64,000 nucleotides of DNA from Acidobacteria bacterium AB60 (GTDB lineage Bacteria > Acidobacteriota > Terriglobia > Terriglobales > Acidobacteriaceae). The stretch's first letter is position 1, and each line of letters opens with the position of its first letter. The DNA lies in contig VANK01000004.1 of NCBI GenBank assembly GCA_008682415.1, positions 496,001-560,000 on the forward strand, written 5' to 3'. The notes below the pieces were generated by a model. The model was not told the origin of the DNA, did not search any database, and saw nothing but the letters and a program-made list of their open reading frames with translations. The translations under genes were made by a program, and so were the position numbers. Positions 48,349 to 55,684 of this stretch are shown piece after piece.

Positions 48349-49611
48349 ATGCGCAAGATCCTGAGTTGGAAAACGTGGCTGAAAGACGATCGCGGCCAGG
48401 CGCTGATGCTGACCGGCGTGGGATTCACCATGCTGCTGGCCTGCACGGCACTGGCGCTCGATACGGGAGTGGCGTTCCGCGCCAAGCGCCGGCTGCAGGT
48501 GGCGGCAGATGCGGCGGCGGTCGCCGGGGCGCTTGATTACCTGTACAGCGCGTCGTCGACGTCGGCCATATCGGCGGGGAAGGCGGCGTCGAGCGCGAAT
48601 GGCTTTACCGACAGTGGAGGCGATGATGGGGGCGGGGCGATCAGCGTGTCAGTGAGCGTGCCACCCACGGATGGGCCGAATGCGGGCAGCGCGGGGTTCG
48701 TGGAGGCGATCGTCAGCAAGAAGGTCGGGACCTATTTTATGGGGATCGCCGGCTACAAAAACATCACGGTGAAGGCGCGCGCGGTGGCGGGCGTGCCGAC
48801 GGCGGGACAGGCGTGCATCTGGATTATGGCACCGTCGGGACCGGCGCTCCATCTGTCGGGCAAGTACGACATCGAAGCGACCGGCTGCGGAATCTACGTC
48901 AATTCGAATACTTCCGACGCCTTTGGCGATACCGGAAACGCCGGCAAAGTGAACGCCAAGTTTCTCGACGTGGTGGGCAATTCTCCGCCGGCACACCAGA
49001 CCAACCCGACACCGGCCACCATCAATGCCGCGCCGCGCAAGAGCCCGTGGGGGAACATCACTGGGCCCACGCCGACCAACGGCGGGTGCACTACGACAGA
49101 CAGTGCAACGACTTCGCTTACCACGGCGCCATCCGCGCCGGGGTTGGGCAAGGCCATCTGCTATACCAACTCGGTTACCATCGGCAACGGCGTCACCCTT
49201 GGAGCCGGAACCTATATGTTCGAAAATGGCGTTACCATCGCCACCGGCGCCACAGTCACCATCAACAGCGGCACGATCGATATCTACGGCGGCACTTTGA
49301 ATCAGAACAGCAACTCGCTGTTGAACATCACGGCGCCCACTTCGGGTACCTACAATGGCATTGCGATCATGCAGCCGGCCGGCAACACCAACCAATTACA
49401 GGTGCAGTTCGGGAGTAACAACCAGACGCTGGACGGCTACATTTACGCGCCGGGAGCCGAAGTCTTCCTGCAGGACCACGGTGGGGGTGTTACTGCAACC
49501 GGCATCGTGGCCAACACAATGCAAGATGGGCCTTCGACTATCACGATTCCCAGCTACGACAAACAGCACCCAAGCACCACGCCCAATCGCGTGGTCACGC
49601 TCGTGGAGTAG
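48349..49611 (+). CDS. TadG-like envelope protein
   Basis: A 420-residue protein. The N-terminus (GQALMLTGVGFTMLLACTAL, about 18-37, and then AAADAAAVAGAL) is the TadG/TadE prepilin-like domain with one membrane helix. The rest is a Thr/Ser/Gly-rich, presumably extracellular or periplasmic repetitive beta structure (NGVTLGAGTYMFENGVTI; GTIDIYGGTL). Such proteins accompany Flp/Tad pili. An in-frame GTG at 48328 is an alternative start. The next gene begins 3 bp later, so it is the first of a three-gene operon. No tad ATPase or secretin gene is in the window. Confidence 0.8.
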   Translation: MRKILSWKTWLKDDRGQALMLTGVGFTMLLACTALALDTGVAFRAKRRLQVAADAAAVAGALDYLYSASSTSAISAGKAASSANGFTDSGGDDGGGAISVSVSVPPTDGPNAGSAGFVEAIVSKKVGTYFMGIAGYKNITVKARAVAGVPTAGQACIWIMAPSGPALHLSGKYDIEATGCGIYVNSNTSDAFGDTGNAGKVNAKFLDVVGNSPPAHQTNPTPATINAAPRKSPWGNITGPTPTNGGCTTTDSATTSLTTAPSAPGLGKAICYTNSVTIGNGVTLGAGTYMFENGVTIATGATVTINSGTIDIYGGTLNQNSNSLLNITAPTSGTYNGIAIMQPAGNTNQLQVQFGSNNQTLDGYIYAPGAEVFLQDHGGGVTATGIVANTMQDGPSTITIPSYDKQHPSTTPNRVVTLVE

Positions 49612-49614
49612 ACG

Positions 49615-50070
49615 ATGACGAACATTCTGAAGCGCTTGAGAAGAAGCATGGGCGAAGGCGGTCAGTCGATTGTGGAGACCGCGCTGGTGGTGCCGGCCCT
49701 CGCCACCATGCTGGTTGGCTCGGTGCAGATGGCGCGGGTCATCTATGCGTCGATCGCGGTGGCCAATGCCGCGAAGGCGGGCGCGCAATATGGGTGCCAG
49801 AGCGGCTATACGGCGGCTGATTCGACGGGGATCGCGACGGCGGCTTCCAACGAAGCTCCGAACCTGACGGTCAGCACCACAACGGCTGTGGCCTGCGCCT
49901 GCAGCGATGGAAAGGCATCCACTTGCCTGAACACCGATTGCGCCAACTCGCACATTGAGGAGACGCTCACGGTGAACACCCAGGCGACGGTGGCGGCGAC
50001 GATCCGGCTGCCGGGCCTGCCGAGCAGCTATACGGTCAAGGGGCAATCCATCCAGAGGGTGGTCCAGTGA
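49615..50070 (+). CDS. TadE-like pseudopilin
   Basis: A 151-residue protein with a basic N-terminus, the motif GGQSIVETALVVPALATMLV (about 16-35) forming the prepilin-like helix with a conserved Glu, and a Cys-containing globular tail (ACACSDGKASTCLNTDC). TadE proteins are minor pseudopilins of Tad secretion systems. It starts 3 bp after the TadG-like gene and its stop overlaps the next start. Confidence 0.85.
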   Translation: MTNILKRLRRSMGEGGQSIVETALVVPALATMLVGSVQMARVIYASIAVANAAKAGAQYGCQSGYTAADSTGIATAASNEAPNLTVSTTTAVACACSDGKASTCLNTDCANSHIEETLTVNTQATVAATIRLPGLPSSYTVKGQSIQRVVQ

Positions 50071-50564
50071 AGTGGAAGCAGGTTCTATGGGGCCGCCTCT
50101 GGCGGGAGGACGGCGTGAATGCGGTGGAGATGGCCCTCTCGAGCATGGTGCTGTTCGCCATGCTGATCGGGATCTGCCAGGTGTCGCTTGGGCTGTATGC
50201 GTACCAATACTGCTCGGATGCGGCGCGGCTGGCATCGCGTTACGCGATGGTGCGCGGCAATACCTCGTGCACCAACACGCCGAGCCTCTCGAAGTGCAAC
50301 GCCTCGGCCACCGACATCAGCAATTATGTGAAGGGGCTTGGGTACAAGGGGATCACTTCTTCCAACGTGACCGTGACGACGAGCTGGTGCGCGGCCGGCA
50401 CGAGCACGCCGATGACGTGGGCCTCCTGCTCCAGCGGCACCGCCAAGGCGCCGGGAAACCTGGTCAAGGTCACGGTGGCCTATCCCATGACGATTCACGT
50501 GCCCTTCTCGCCGCAACTCGCGCTTAATCTGAGCAGTACGTCGCAGATGGTGATTTCACAGTGA
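50067..50564 (+). CDS. TadE-like pseudopilin (second)
   Basis: A 165-residue protein with the helix motif DGVNAVEMALSSMVLFAMLI (about 12-31; the Glu typical of TadE) and a Cys-rich globular domain (SCTNTPSLSKCNAS, ASCSSGTAKAPG). It starts at a GTG whose GTGA overlaps the previous TGA, indicating translational coupling. End of the trio. Confidence 0.85.
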   Translation: MKWKQVLWGRLWREDGVNAVEMALSSMVLFAMLIGICQVSLGLYAYQYCSDAARLASRYAMVRGNTSCTNTPSLSKCNASATDISNYVKGLGYKGITSSNVTVTTSWCAAGTSTPMTWASCSSGTAKAPGNLVKVTVAYPMTIHVPFSPQLALNLSSTSQMVISQ

Positions 50565-50572
50565 ACACGGGA

Positions 50573-50656
50573 CAGTGCACAGTGAACAGTGGTCAGTGAT
50601 CAGTGATCAGTGATCAGTGATCAGTGGTCAGTGCACAGTGATCAGTGATCAGTGGT
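50573..50656. repeat. Heptamer tandem repeat (CAGTGNN)12
   Basis: Twelve perfectly phased 7-bp units (CAGTG plus CA, AA, GT or AT) start 9 bp past the second TadE stop and extend to 50656. This is the longest heptamer run in the window. The following 118 bp to dnaB show no gene. Confidence 0.9.
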
Positions 50657-50774
50657 CGGGGGAGTTGTTTTTCCAGAGTCGGGACCGATTCTTCACAGGG
50701 ACGGGGATGCCGCCGAAGGCCTAGACTCGATGAAAGCGATTCCTAGCTTCATCGATTCCTGATCGGATTCTTGC

Positions 50775-52172
50775 ATGGCCACCATCCTCAATTCCACCGG
50801 CTTCGACGCGGGGCTACCCGCGAATGTGGATGCCGAGAAGACCATCCTGGGCGCCATCCTGCTGGACAACGCCGCTCACGCCGAGGCGGCGGAGAAGCTT
50901 TCGGCCGACGACTTCTCGCTCGACTCGCATCAGCGGATCTACATGCGCATGGGCGATCTGCTCAACGAGCAGCGCGCGGTGGATATCGTCACCCTTTCGA
51001 ACGAACTGGCCAGGTACAAGGAGATTGAGGCGGTAGGCGGGGTGGCCTACCTGGCCTCGCTCACGGAGGGTTTGCCGCGCCGGCCGGTCATCGAGGAGTA
51101 CGTCAAGATCGTCAAGGACAAGGCGCTGCTGCGGCGCCTGATGGCGATCTGTTCCACGGCGATTGCCCGGGCGGCCGATCAGAGCGAGCCGGCGCTGGAG
51201 GTGCTTGGGGCCGCCGAGGCGGGGCTGCTCGAGGTCAGTGAGAAGAGCGTCTCGGGCGGGCTGGTTCCGCTGTACGAGGTGGTCGCCAACTCTTTCGGCT
51301 CAATTGACAACCTGTACAAGCAGAGCCGCGAGGTTACGGGGCTGGCCACGGACTTCTATGAGCTGGACAAGATGACCAGCGGCTTCCAGAAGGGCGAGCT
51401 CATCATCATTGCCGCGCGGCCCTCGATGGGCAAGACGGCGTTCGCGATCAACATCTGCCAGAACGCTGCCGTGAATCACCAGGCGGTGGTGGCCGTGTTC
51501 AGCCTGGAAATGAGCAAGGAGTCGCTATTGCGACGCATGCTGGCGTCGCAGGCGTGGGTGGACCAGCGCAAGCTGCAGACCGGCTTTATCGCGCGCGAAG
51601 ACCAGGTCAAGCTGGAGAAGGCGCTGAACGACCTGGTCGAGTCGCGGCTCTTCATCGATGACACGGCCGGAATCTCGCTGGCGGAGATGCGCGCCAAGGC
51701 GCGGCGTCTGCGGCAGATGAACGGAAAACTCGATCTGGTGATGGTGGATTACCTGCAGCTAATGTCGGCTACTCTGCCCTCCGCGGGCGGCAAGCGGTAT
51801 GAGAATCGCACCCAGGAGGTTTCGGCCATCTCCCGCGGCCTGAAGGCACTGGCGAAGGAGCTGGATGTGCCGGTGGTGGCGCTCTCGCAGCTCTCGCGTT
51901 CCAGCGAGCGCCGCGGCGAGGACAAGCGCCCGCTGTTGAGCGACCTGCGCGAATCGGGATCGATTGAGCAGGATGCGGACGTGGTGATGTTCATTCACCG
52001 CGAGGTCTATTACAACCACGACAAGGACTCGATGTCCGAGGCCGACAAGGCCAAGTCAGAAATCATCATCGCCAAGCAGCGCAACGGCCCCACAGACACC
52101 GTGCACCTGAACTTCATCTCCAAGTTCACGCGCTTCGATAACCCGGACGCCGGTCACGAGATGATGGAGTAG
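50775..52172 (+). CDS. dnaB: Replicative DNA helicase DnaB
   Basis: A 465-residue hexameric helicase. The N-terminal helical domain has DAEKTILGAILLDN, and a linker helix follows. The RecA-like domain has Walker A AARPSMGKTAFA (about 212-223), Walker B LVMVDYLQLM, the DnaB motif LSRSSERRGEDKRPLLSDLR and the Arg-finger region. It has standard length and no intein. The ATG at 50775 lacks a strong Shine-Dalgarno. Confidence 0.97.
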   Translation: MATILNSTGFDAGLPANVDAEKTILGAILLDNAAHAEAAEKLSADDFSLDSHQRIYMRMGDLLNEQRAVDIVTLSNELARYKEIEAVGGVAYLASLTEGLPRRPVIEEYVKIVKDKALLRRLMAICSTAIARAADQSEPALEVLGAAEAGLLEVSEKSVSGGLVPLYEVVANSFGSIDNLYKQSREVTGLATDFYELDKMTSGFQKGELIIIAARPSMGKTAFAINICQNAAVNHQAVVAVFSLEMSKESLLRRMLASQAWVDQRKLQTGFIAREDQVKLEKALNDLVESRLFIDDTAGISLAEMRAKARRLRQMNGKLDLVMVDYLQLMSATLPSAGGKRYENRTQEVSAISRGLKALAKELDVPVVALSQLSRSSERRGEDKRPLLSDLRESGSIEQDADVVMFIHREVYYNHDKDSMSEADKAKSEIIIAKQRNGPTDTVHLNFISKFTRFDNPDAGHEMME

Positions 52173-52267
52173 TCCGGGCAGAACTTCGGTAAAGCGAGGC
52201 GGGCGGATCGCGCGGAATCCGCATCCAACTCCCCTGGCGCAAAACCCTGCGCCGGAGGAGATGATCC

Positions 52268-52420
52268 ATGGCTGACAGCAAGACGAAGAAGTGCGCGCAT
52301 CCATCCTGTACCTGCCAGACGGAACACAAATATTGCAGCACGTATTGCGAAGAGCACGCGGACACGGCTGAGATTACCTGCCGCTGCGGACACGCGGGCT
52401 GCCGGGCAGAGGCGGTCTAG
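52268..52420 (+). CDS. Metallothionein-like Cys-rich protein (50 aa)
   Basis: A 50-residue ORF with eight Cys: KKCAHPSCTC (C9, C14, C16), YCSTYCEEH (C23, C27) and TCRCGHAGC (C38, C40, C45). The pattern C-x4-C-x-C, YCS-x2-C and GH-x2-C matches bacterial metallothioneins of the SmtA/BmtA type, which bind Zn, Cd or Cu. GGAGGAG lies 6 bp before the ATG. It lies between dnaB and an XRE regulator. No metal regulator is adjacent. Confidence 0.78.
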   Translation: MADSKTKKCAHPSCTCQTEHKYCSTYCEEHADTAEITCRCGHAGCRAEAV

Positions 52421-52429
52421 TTCGCGCGG

Positions 52430-53131
52430 TCAATGCTCGCTGAGGGTGAGAATGACGCGCCCGACGATCAGTTCGCCGGGCGACTCGCCGGGCCGGAGCT
52501 GAATCAATTCCACCGGAAACGCCCGATTGTGGGGCCGCAGCACCATGCGATCGAGCACAAAGTCGGCGTAGCGCAGCTTGAGGCGTCCATCCTGACAAAC
52601 GCCGTACACGTTGGGTCGGGTGGGCCGATACGGCACAAACGAGTTGTAGTGCCGGTCGAGCAGCACGGTGGCCTCCGGTTGAATGATTGGGTCCATGGCC
52701 TGCGAGTCTCCAGGTGCCGCCGTGATGGCGACGAATCGCTGCCAGGGCCTGCGCGGCTGTAACGGGCGTTCGCGAATGGATTGCAACAGTGCTCCGGCAA
52801 TCCAAACCTGCCCGCGCGCCGAAGAGGGCCGGATGTGCGGCTCATTCATGGCCGCGGCATAGGAGACCACCGGGATCTGGGCGATCTCGGTGCCGACGCG
52901 CCAATCGGGCATGGCATCGCCGGGCAGCAGGTCGGCGGTGCCCATCTGCTGCGCCGCCAGGATGCGGTCGATGGCGTCCAGGGAGAGATGGCGCCGGTTG
53001 CGCAGGAAATTCGACAGGTGCGACTGCCTGAATCCAGTTTGACGTGCCAATAACGAAACACTGAGCGTGCCGCGCTGTATTCTCCGGAGCAGTTCGAGGC
53101 GGAGACGCTCTTGCATCTGAGAGAAATTCAT
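52430..53131 (-). CDS. XRE-type regulator with S24/LexA-like C-terminal domain
   Basis: A 233-residue regulator. The N-terminal HTH (LSVSLLARQTGFRQSHLSNF, about 24-43) has the XRE layout. The C-terminal region (APGDSQAMDPIIQPEATVLL, with a later GRLKLRYADF) resembles the S24 peptidase/cI fold, with GDS at the position of the catalytic Ser though two residues are inserted. Phage repressors and SOS-type regulators have this architecture. The start at 53131 (MNFSQMQ) is chosen because the ORF extension to 53185 adds non-family residues. Possible self-cleavage is undetermined. Confidence 0.75.
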   Translation of the reverse strand: MNFSQMQERLRLELLRRIQRGTLSVSLLARQTGFRQSHLSNFLRNRRHLSLDAIDRILAAQQMGTADLLPGDAMPDWRVGTEIAQIPVVSYAAAMNEPHIRPSSARGQVWIAGALLQSIRERPLQPRRPWQRFVAITAAPGDSQAMDPIIQPEATVLLDRHYNSFVPYRPTRPNVYGVCQDGRLKLRYADFVLDRMVLRPHNRAFPVELIQLRPGESPGELIVGRVILTLSEH

Positions 53132-53271
53132 ATTGTGGAAAATCCGCCAGGAGCAATGGAGCAGACGGGTCCGGAATTGCTGCAAGAAAACTCAAAGCCA
53201 GTGATTTTCCTTCATTCTCGGCGCTTGAGGAGCGAATAGAAAGCGCGGGCCCTGAATATCCATCAGGCGCG

Positions 53272-53300
53272 TTGACGCTGAAGATACGTGTCGCTAGATT
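53272..53300 (+). promoter_or_regulatory. Promoter of the zinc-ribbon/sigma-like pair
   Basis: TTGACG (53272-53277), 17-bp spacer, TAGATT (53295-53300). It lies in the 502-bp gap (53132-53633) divergent from the XRE regulator and would give a leader of about 325 nt that contains no clear ORF. A 7-bp ATCGCCA/TGGCGAT stem occurs near 53396-53412. Confidence 0.55.
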
Positions 53301-53633
53301 GTGAGTACTTTAGTCGCGGGCAATCGGGGAGAACACGGCGCAAACGCCGGGTTACGAATGTACTGAAAGCGGCCGCTCCGTGTCCCCCGTCCTTATCGCC
53401 ATTTTGGCGATGCGGCGCTCCTCAAGGGCGATCAAGAAGATCGTTCGGGGGCTTCCTGCGTCTTCCAGACTCTGCGTGCGTGTTCAATGTGAGGAACCAA
53501 CAGGGAGAACGGACTGCATCCCTCCACGGAAACGAGCGATTTCCGGCAGGACGCATGGCCGCCCCGTCACCCCGGCAGGCAACCAGACAAAAAGAAGCGA
53601 GCCGGGATTGGAAGCCAACGCGGAGAAGTGGAA

Positions 53634-53876
53634 ATGGATTTGTGCGTGCAACTGAAGGTTTGCGAAGGGTGCGGCTGTCTTTGGTACCGCGCCCAGAATT
53701 ATCGAGGTGTGTATTGCCTTGGATGTGAGGCGAAGCTGAAGCCGTTCCCCTCGCCGGAGAGCAGAAGGCGGCGCGGGCCGAAGCGAGAGGCTGCGCACGT
53801 GAGGATGTGGGTCTTCGGCGATTACGAAGACCTCTTCGGATGGGATCCTGAGGACCTTGCCGGGGGTGCGGCATGA
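53634..53876 (+). CDS. Zinc-ribbon-like small protein (80 aa)
   Basis: An 80-residue protein with two CxxC knuckles in CEGCGCLWYRAQ and YCLGCEAKLKP, spaced as a zinc ribbon, then a basic linker (RRRRGPKREA) and an acidic end. GGAG precedes the ATG by 8 bp. The last codon and stop overlap the next start as ATGA, so translation is coupled to the sigma-like gene. Pairs of this kind recur in Acidobacteriota, as far as I recall; function is unproven. Confidence 0.72.
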   Translation: MDLCVQLKVCEGCGCLWYRAQNYRGVYCLGCEAKLKPFPSPESRRRRGPKREAAHVRMWVFGDYEDLFGWDPEDLAGGAA

Positions 53877-54373
53877 GCGCGGCAGCGCTGCATCTTCCCG
53901 GGCTCTGGGCGGCCGCTGCGACGCATTCGCCTTTGAGGATCGTCACGGTCGATCGCGCTTCTGCACCGGAGCGGCAACCGGCCAGCAGGAAAAAACCGGT
54001 GCAATCTCTGGCGTTTTACCGGAAGCATACGAATGCGCTGTTGCGGCGCTATCTGTATGCTTCCATGCTGATCGGGCGGGCGCCTTCCCTTCTGGATCAT
54101 CCGGTAGCGCGCGGCTGGGCCAGCAGCAGGCCGGTGCGGACGTTCGAAGACGCGGTGAATTTCGTGCTGGACGTGGAACGCTGTCTTGCGCGTCTGGGCG
54201 CACTCGATCGGTGCCTGTTGAACCGCCTGGTGCTGCAGGAGTACACGCTGCTGGAGGTATCCATCATGCTGCGCATCAGCGTCAACACCGTTGCCGCGCA
54301 GTTGGGGAAGGCTACCGACCGGCTCACCCAGATTCTGCTGAAGGAGGCACTGCTCGTCCTGACACAATCATGA
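53873..54373 (+). CDS. Sigma-70 region-4-like HTH protein
   Basis: A 166-residue protein. Middle helices (FYRKHTNALLRRYLYASMLI, about 48-67; SSRPVRTFEDAVNFVLDVER) precede a C-terminal HTH (LVLQEYTLLEVSIMLRISVN, about 118-137, then TVAAQLGKATDRL) resembling sigma region 4 or phage late regulators such as RinA. No sigma region 2 is present. It overlaps the zinc-ribbon gene by 4 bp. A role as a transcription activator is inferred. Confidence 0.7.
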   Translation: MSAAALHLPGLWAAAATHSPLRIVTVDRASAPERQPASRKKPVQSLAFYRKHTNALLRRYLYASMLIGRAPSLLDHPVARGWASSRPVRTFEDAVNFVLDVERCLARLGALDRCLLNRLVLQEYTLLEVSIMLRISVNTVAAQLGKATDRLTQILLKEALLVLTQS

Positions 54374-54504
54374 TGGCGACGGAGAGACGGGGCGCTTCGG
54401 CGCCTTGTTTCTCCAGCGCGAGAACATGGTTGCGGCTCTCTGCTATGGTGTTTGCGTCTCAGGACCAGGCGTTTCTGCCGCGTCCAAGACGGAGAGACTC
54501 TTCC

Positions 54505-55608
54505 ATGCGTTTATCTGGATCCTCGTTTGCGCTCGCATCCGCCCTTGTCCTGCTGACCTCGTTCCCGCTTGCGGCACAGGAAGCCGCCAAGCCCACGACC
54601 GCCGCGGAGGCGCCCACGCGCGATACGAGCTACATTGACGCGGATGGCACGGCTCACGTGACGCGCGTGGTGCCCGTACCGGAAGATCTGAGTCCCGCAG
54701 CGCAGAAGAGCCTGCGCCACGCCGAACCCGATCAGGGTCCTCCTCAGTCGCTAGCCGAGCGGCGCAAATCTACCGACGCGTACACGGCGCGCGCCCGCGA
54801 GGAGTGGGTCAAGATTTGCCCCGTGACCATCGAGGACCGCACGATCGGCGGGGTTCCCGTGCATGTGGTCACGCCGCCCGATATTGAGCCGGGCAGTCAC
54901 GACAAGATCCTTCTCAATCTGCATGGGGGCGGGTTTAATTCCGATTCGGGTTCTTATACCGAATCGATCCCGATTGCCAGCTACGCGAAGATGAAGACCA
55001 TCGCGGTGCTGTACCGGCTCGCGCCCGAGTATCCGTTCCCCGCCGCGGTGGATGACTCGATCGCGGTGTACAAGGAATTGCTCAAGGTCTACAAGCCCGA
55101 GCACATCATCATCTACGGCACGTCGGCGGGCGCGATTCTGACGGGGGAGGTGGCCGTCAAAATCAAGCAACTGGGCATGCCGCTGCCCGCGGGTCTCGGC
55201 ATCTTCAGTGGCATGGGTGACTTCGCCCGCAACGGCGATTCGATCGCGATGTATGCTCTGCGCGGGCTTTCCGGCCATCTGGATCCGCCCGCAAGCGGGC
55301 CGCACGATCCGTTCTACGTGGGATCGACGGACGCGAAGGATCCTGTGCTCTCGCCGATCTATGCCGACCTTCACGGGATGCCGCCGACGCTGTTTGTCAC
55401 CAGCGGGCGTGACCTGCTGCTCAGCGGCACCGCCAATCTGCACCGCGCCTTTCTGAATGCGGGGGCGGACGCACGCCTGGTGGTCTTCGACGCATTGCCG
55501 CACGCGTTCTGGTACAACCCCAATCTGCCGGAGGCGATCGAGGCCAATCACATCATGGCTGATTTCTTTGTGAAGACGCTGGCCAGAAAGACGGCTGCGC
55601 CAAAGTAG
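54505..55608 (+). CDS. Exported alpha/beta hydrolase, HSL (lipase family IV) type
   Basis: A 367-residue esterase: signal peptide (about 1-24), oxyanion motif LHGGGFNSDSGSY, nucleophile GTSAGA, the Asp region VTSGRDLL and the catalytic His in ALPHAFWYN. The family hydrolyses short-chain esters. ATG 54505 follows GGAGAGAC; the open frame upstream (to 53857) overlaps other genes and is rejected. Confidence 0.9.
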   Translation: MRLSGSSFALASALVLLTSFPLAAQEAAKPTTAAEAPTRDTSYIDADGTAHVTRVVPVPEDLSPAAQKSLRHAEPDQGPPQSLAERRKSTDAYTARAREEWVKICPVTIEDRTIGGVPVHVVTPPDIEPGSHDKILLNLHGGGFNSDSGSYTESIPIASYAKMKTIAVLYRLAPEYPFPAAVDDSIAVYKELLKVYKPEHIIIYGTSAGAILTGEVAVKIKQLGMPLPAGLGIFSGMGDFARNGDSIAMYALRGLSGHLDPPASGPHDPFYVGSTDAKDPVLSPIYADLHGMPPTLFVTSGRDLLLSGTANLHRAFLNAGADARLVVFDALPHAFWYNPNLPEAIEANHIMADFFVKTLARKTAAPK

Positions 55609-55628
55609 ACGGGTTGCTCCGCGCGAGC

Positions 55629-55653
55629 CCGGGTCTCCATCGCGAAGACCCGG
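55629..55653. terminator. Hairpin between convergent genes
   Basis: An 8-bp stem CCGGGTCT/AGACCCGG with a 9-nt loop, between the convergent esterase and M13 peptidase genes. It resembles the hairpin at 5181-5206 in sequence and placement. No T-run. Confidence 0.5.
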
Positions 55654-55684
55654 TTTGTGCCGCGCTTATGGTTTAAGGCTGTCG

